Source: Crocodylus rhombifer
Taxonomy: Eukaryota > Chordata > Crocodylia > Crocodylidae
Length of the DNA: 64,000 nt
Direction: 5' to 3'
Assembly (NCBI GenBank): GCA_038503035.1
Contig: JAVSML010024335.1
Coordinates: 893,265-957,264 of the forward strand
Shown here: positions 60,199 through 64,000 of the stretch, one piece after another
Position numbering within the stretch: the stretch's first letter is position 1
How the letters are laid out: the number at the start of each line of letters is the position of its first letter
The notes under the pieces: generated by a model
Database searches by the model: none
The model's input: only the letters and a program-made list of their open reading frames with translations
What the model was told of the DNA's origin: nothing
Translations under genes and position numbers: made by a program

Positions 60199-62006
60199 GG
60201 CTACGGGCAAACATTAAAAAAGTCTGAGCCTGAATTGATTCATTCTTCACAGGTTAGCCTAACCTGGCTAGGCTAAACCAGTTTGTGACTGTAAAGACAT
60301 CCCCGCTGGACTGAAGAAATGCAGGCACATGCTTGCAGTGGCTCAGGCTAAAAGCTAGGGGGCACTAGAGAAGCTCTCCCTTCCCTTAGACAGTGATGAG
60401 CTGAGAGCTGGTGTGGCCAGGCCCTGGCAGGATGCTCTGATTAGGGACGGTTCTCCCCTATTGTTGCTGATCCTGACCAGGGAGGGAGCCAGCAGGCAGT
60501 TACACAGCATTTAGTTACATAGCAAGGAGCTGATGACAGAGGATTTAGCACCCCATCAAGAAAACAAAAGTCTCTCTCATTAGTTCAAGCCCTTCTTAAA
60601 CAACTTTTTCCAAGGAAGGAATGGAAGGACATTACCAGCTGACCTGTTGATTAGGTCAAAAAAAACCCTAAGCAGACACTGTCCTGTCTGTGCTACACAG
60701 ACACCTCTCAGCATTAGTCTGCATATTACATGCTGGCTTCAGTCCCTGCTTGGAAAGAAGGGAGGGGGCAATCCCTGCTTGAACAAGGAGTGTGTGTGTG
60801 CGGGGAGGGGAATGGAACAAGGGCAAGCCAGGCAGATGCTCCTCTACCTGCAGTCTCTGTTGGAGCGCCACCTAGGGAGCAGAGGAGCAGGACCAGACCT
60901 GCTGGGCTGGAGCAGAGAGCAAACTCTGGTTTAACTTAAACCAGCAAGGGGTCTGGGACATACATTGCATAAACTGCATTGCAGAAGCCCACAGGTGCAG
61001 ATTACTGTGGCAACAGGTCAACAAATAAATTAGCCTGCACCTGCACCCAGTCAGCTGACTGGGAGAGGCAGGGTCCTGGGCAAATATAAACCCCAGGGCT
61101 GGGAGTAGGAGGAGAGTTCTCTGTCAGCAGTTGTGGGGGAAGGAGCTCTTAGAGAAGAAGCTCACAAGAGAGGCTTTGCTGCTTGATCTACCCCGGGTAA
61201 GATTAAGGGACTCCAGGAAATCATCCGAGACTCTGGCTTACATGGCACTTAGTGCTGGGAGAAGCTGGATGTTTTAAAGGGACAGAGCACACCCAGAACT
61301 GCTTATATTATGTTATAGCCCAGGGGTTCAGATTTTAGTTTCTGTTTGACCAGTGGATTGGGCTGAAGGTATTGGGGAGGGAGGCCTCATTGGGGGCCCA
61401 CAACAGTGTGGATACTCCAGCACCAGAGAGGGGCATGGTGATTGGAGGGTGAGGGGAGCCCAGCACCAGTGAAGGGCACAGAGACAGGGCTGCAGAAAGC
61501 CCAGCATCAGTGTGGGCATGGAGACAGGGCTGAGGAGAGCCCAGTGAGGAGAAGGGGCCAAGTTATAGCAAAGGCCAGGAGAGACAACGTCAATACCATC
61601 TGCGAGGCTTGGGGTGTGGTAAAGGGGCAGTTTGGAGCTATGCATCTAGCCCATAAGGCTGAGGGTGTCCCATGAATCATGCATTTTGAAGTGGGATGCC
61701 ATGGGGTCTAAGAACCCAGAGGTTTCAGAGGGGTCCAGCAAGACCGTGTCCAGACAGCAATTTCAAAGGCAGCCTCCCTAAATGAAAAGTACTAGCAAAA
61801 CATGGTGGATGAGAAAGAGGGTGCCTCTTGGGCAAGGAGCCATAGGAGTATCAAGGCCATCCCTGGGGACCCCATTCCATGACAATCTCAAACCAGGTTC
61901 AGCTATTTTCAGACTGGTTTATGTGCACTGAATGTCTGTTCTGGTACAGGTTTAAACTAGTTTCTGATCACTTAAATCAGTTAATGTGTAATGTCTGTCC
62001 CTACTA
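60199..62006. mobile_element. Long copy of the GGCTACGTACAGACATT MITE family, composite
   Basis: The left end is GGCTACGGGCAAACATTAAA and the right end TGTGTAATGTCTGTCCCTAC, inverted relative to each other and matching the 236-bp copy at 30663-30898. The interior (60330-61890) is not shared with the short copy. It includes an LTR-like stretch with AAATATAAACCCC at 61082 and two GAGCCCAGCACCAGTG-type units near 61456-61540. It may be a larger parent element or a MITE with another insertion inside. Confidence 0.45.
60950..61870 (+). other. LTR-like promoter-bearing segment (uncertain)
   Basis: CAAATATAAACCCCAGGGCT resembles a TATA box followed by a GC-rich leader, as in retroviral-type LTRs. 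Downstream there is GGGTAAGATTAAGGG, a donor-like site. No primer-binding site, gag or pol was recognised, so this is only a suggestion. Confidence 0.25.
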
Positions 62007-62419
62007 GAGATCACCTCTGCACTAAAGGTCCTCCTGCATTGTGATAACTGTAAAGCTACCTTTATTGACCCATGGTACAAATGGTCCACAGCTGGCATGA
62101 TGTAGTTGTTTCATGTTTACTAATGGCTGCAAGCTTTTTCTTTAGCATAATGATGTTCCTTCTGGGATTATAGACATGCTTGGCATAAATAATCATACCA
62201 TTTCAATACTTATTGAAAGCAAACACAATTTGTGCAAAAGTATGGACAGAATGTATTCATTTTTTGGACTTATGGGGGGATTGTATTTTCTGGTTTCAAT
62301 AGAACTTTTTTCCCCCAAAGTTTTCATTAGAGTTCAGTTATTCTCTTGGGAAGGTATACGTGTTGGAATATTTTCTTGTGGCCACTAAGGGATTTTAAAA
62401 GTCAGATATTCCTAGATAT

Positions 62420-63337
62420 TAGACCTGTGCAAAGCAGCTAGTTTTCACTTCAGATTCATATTCAGATGATTTGGTGGACAGTGATTAGATTTGGTGATTC
62501 AAATCACTGCCCCAAATTGATTCAGCCAATTTTGATTCAGAGACAGTCATCTGAATCTCTGAATCACATAGACCCCATCCTGCACCCTCTCTCCCAGTCC
62601 CATCAGTGGCTGCCCCATCCACGCCAGGTCCTAGCACTTTGAAAAAAAAAGCCCCCACTCACCAGCTGCTGCCCAGTTGGGGAGGTGATCCCTGCTACTC
62701 CCCGCTGTCCCATGCTGCATGGAGGGTTCTGCCATGAGCCCCCTAACCCTCCCACTGTCCCGGCCCCCCCATGGCTGTCCTGACCACCCCAGCTCTTAGG
62801 CCTTTAAGAACCTCCCCCACCTAAAGCACAGAATCACCGGTTCCTTCCCAGCAGAGGGGTGATCCTCACTGTCCCCCACTGCCCCACTCTGTGTGGAGGG
62901 CTCTGCACAAGCACCCAGGAGCCCCAAGGCCACTGCAGCAGCCGGTGAGTTCGGGTTGCATTTTTTTCCTTAAAGGGCTGGAGCTGGGCTGGGCAGGGCA
63001 GCCAGTGGGGCAGGGCTGGAGGAGCAGGCATGGGTCCAGGGGCCCTAGGGGATTAGGAAGGGGACAGGGCCTGGTGGGGGTCTCCCAATTGTCCCCTTTC
63101 TCCACTGCCCCTCCCCCACCAGCTCAGACTCTGGGTCTAGCTCCCTGCTGCAGTGGATAGGGACTGCCCGAATCACTGAAGCTCTCTGAATCTTTTTTTA
63201 ATTGATTTGGGGAGCTTCAAATCAATTCAGACCTTTTAACTGGTCCCCTGATTTGATTTGGATTTGGAGAGTCAGCCACTGAAACGGGCCGAATCTCCTT
63301 CAAATTGAATCAGCACCTGAAGCTTCACACAGCCCTA
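62420..63337. mobile_element. hAT MITE family copy C (918 bp)
   Basis: It starts TAGACCTGTGCAAAGCAGCT and ends TTCACACAGCCCTA. The flanks CTAGATAT at 62412-62419 and 63338-63345 are a perfect 8-bp target duplication. Its ends are closest to those of copy A, and the GC-rich middle with CTTAAAGGGCTGGAGC also resembles copy A (CTTTAAGG, CTGGAGC). Confidence 0.9.
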
Positions 63338-63345
63338 CTAGATAT

Positions 63346-64000
63346 TTATTAAATCAGCGTGTACTTGCTTTAAAATGGTAAAAAATTATAGTACCTTTGA
63401 AGCAAGTACTGAGGGCTATAGAAAAACTTTTTAACAAAGAAACAAAACAAAGTACTGATGTGCTATTATCACGCTCTATGTTAGAACCCACTTGGGATTA
63501 GGGAATCTGACAGCCCTTTGGGATGCTGAAGAAACATCAGCTCCTCAGCTGCTTCTGAATTAGAATACATAACAATATAAACTAGATAATTACTTAGGAA
63601 ACAAGAAAAAAACAATACTTTTTTCTTCCTCTCAAATTCTACAGACTTTTTAAAGTACACTCCTGTATAGTTGTAGCCCTGAATTCTGCTACAGTGAAGC
63701 AAACATAAAAAAAAAAGTTTACTAAATCCTGTGCAGAAAATAAGCACAAACTCAAAATATAATCCAATAATAAGGATTGAAGAAATTCTTCTTCATCCCA
63801 AATTTGTACTGCTGATAACAATAAATGGCATTATTACAGGTAGTTTTATAAGCATTGTTTTATTTAGTCATTTTAATTGACAGCACAGTGAGTAAAATCT
63901 TAGAGAAACGCTTATGAAAATTTCATTACCATTCTTAGGTACTACAGGAACAAACTGACAAGTGTTCAAACAGTGGAAAGCTATAGGTGTGGTGTAGGTA
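63346..64000. other. Intergenic sequence without recognised features
   Basis: AT-rich. Frames at 63481-63747 and 63639-63821 on the minus strand have no recognisable domain. Confidence 0.5.

Overview
The window is vertebrate, almost certainly sauropsid, nuclear DNA; a crocodilian is the best guess. The one cellular gene is on the + strand: the 3' half of GABRG2, the gamma-2 subunit of the GABA-A receptor. Young CR1 LINEs with the typical TCATAGAATCATAGA-type 3' end, Penelope-like repeats, hAT and Tigger elements and old MIR remnants point to a crocodilian, bird or turtle. The non-CR1 repeat mix favours a crocodilian. This assignment is inference from repeat content and was not checked by a search.

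Positions 1-33591 look like intron. I found no upstream GABRG2 exon there. From memory, the matching human intron, upstream of the TM1 exon, is also several tens of kb long. The exons are: 33592-33744 (153 bp, pre-TM1 and TM1), 39298-39503 (206 bp, TM2, TM2-TM3 loop, TM3), 41202-41225 (a 24-nt microexon coding LLRMFSFK, the gamma-2-Long insert) and 42754-43029 (rest of the intracellular loop, TM4, stop). A 3' UTR of about 1.7 kb follows, with the last good AATAAA at 44744. All reading frames and splice sites are intact. Downstream DNA to 64000 appears to be intergenic and holds only repeats.

The rest is a layered transposon landscape. In the upstream intron there is a decayed hAT transposase of the ZBED5/SCAND3-like group (5276-7012, minus), a jockey/CR1-like LINE relic (7270-7800, minus), CR1 and MIR pieces, and three or four Penelope-like copies carrying hammerhead-ribozyme-like motifs. 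A 487-bp Tigger1-like element at 24676-25162 sits inside one Penelope copy. Downstream there are three copies of one hAT MITE family with 8-bp target duplications (48841-49893, 50436-51195, 62420-63337). There is also a long minus-strand CR1 (54975 to about 59636) with a recognisable SGNH-esterase ORF1, an endonuclease-RT ORF2 and a 5' region with repeated promoter-like units. Two copies of an unclassified GC-rich minisatellite-bearing element (31212-31905 and 52490-53775) produce long but spurious ORFs.

The observations most worth following are the Tigger1-like element, which closely resembles what I remember of a mammalian family and has paralogous empty sites in this window; the hammerhead skeleton in the Penelope-like copies; and the regulatory layout around the gamma-2-Long microexon.
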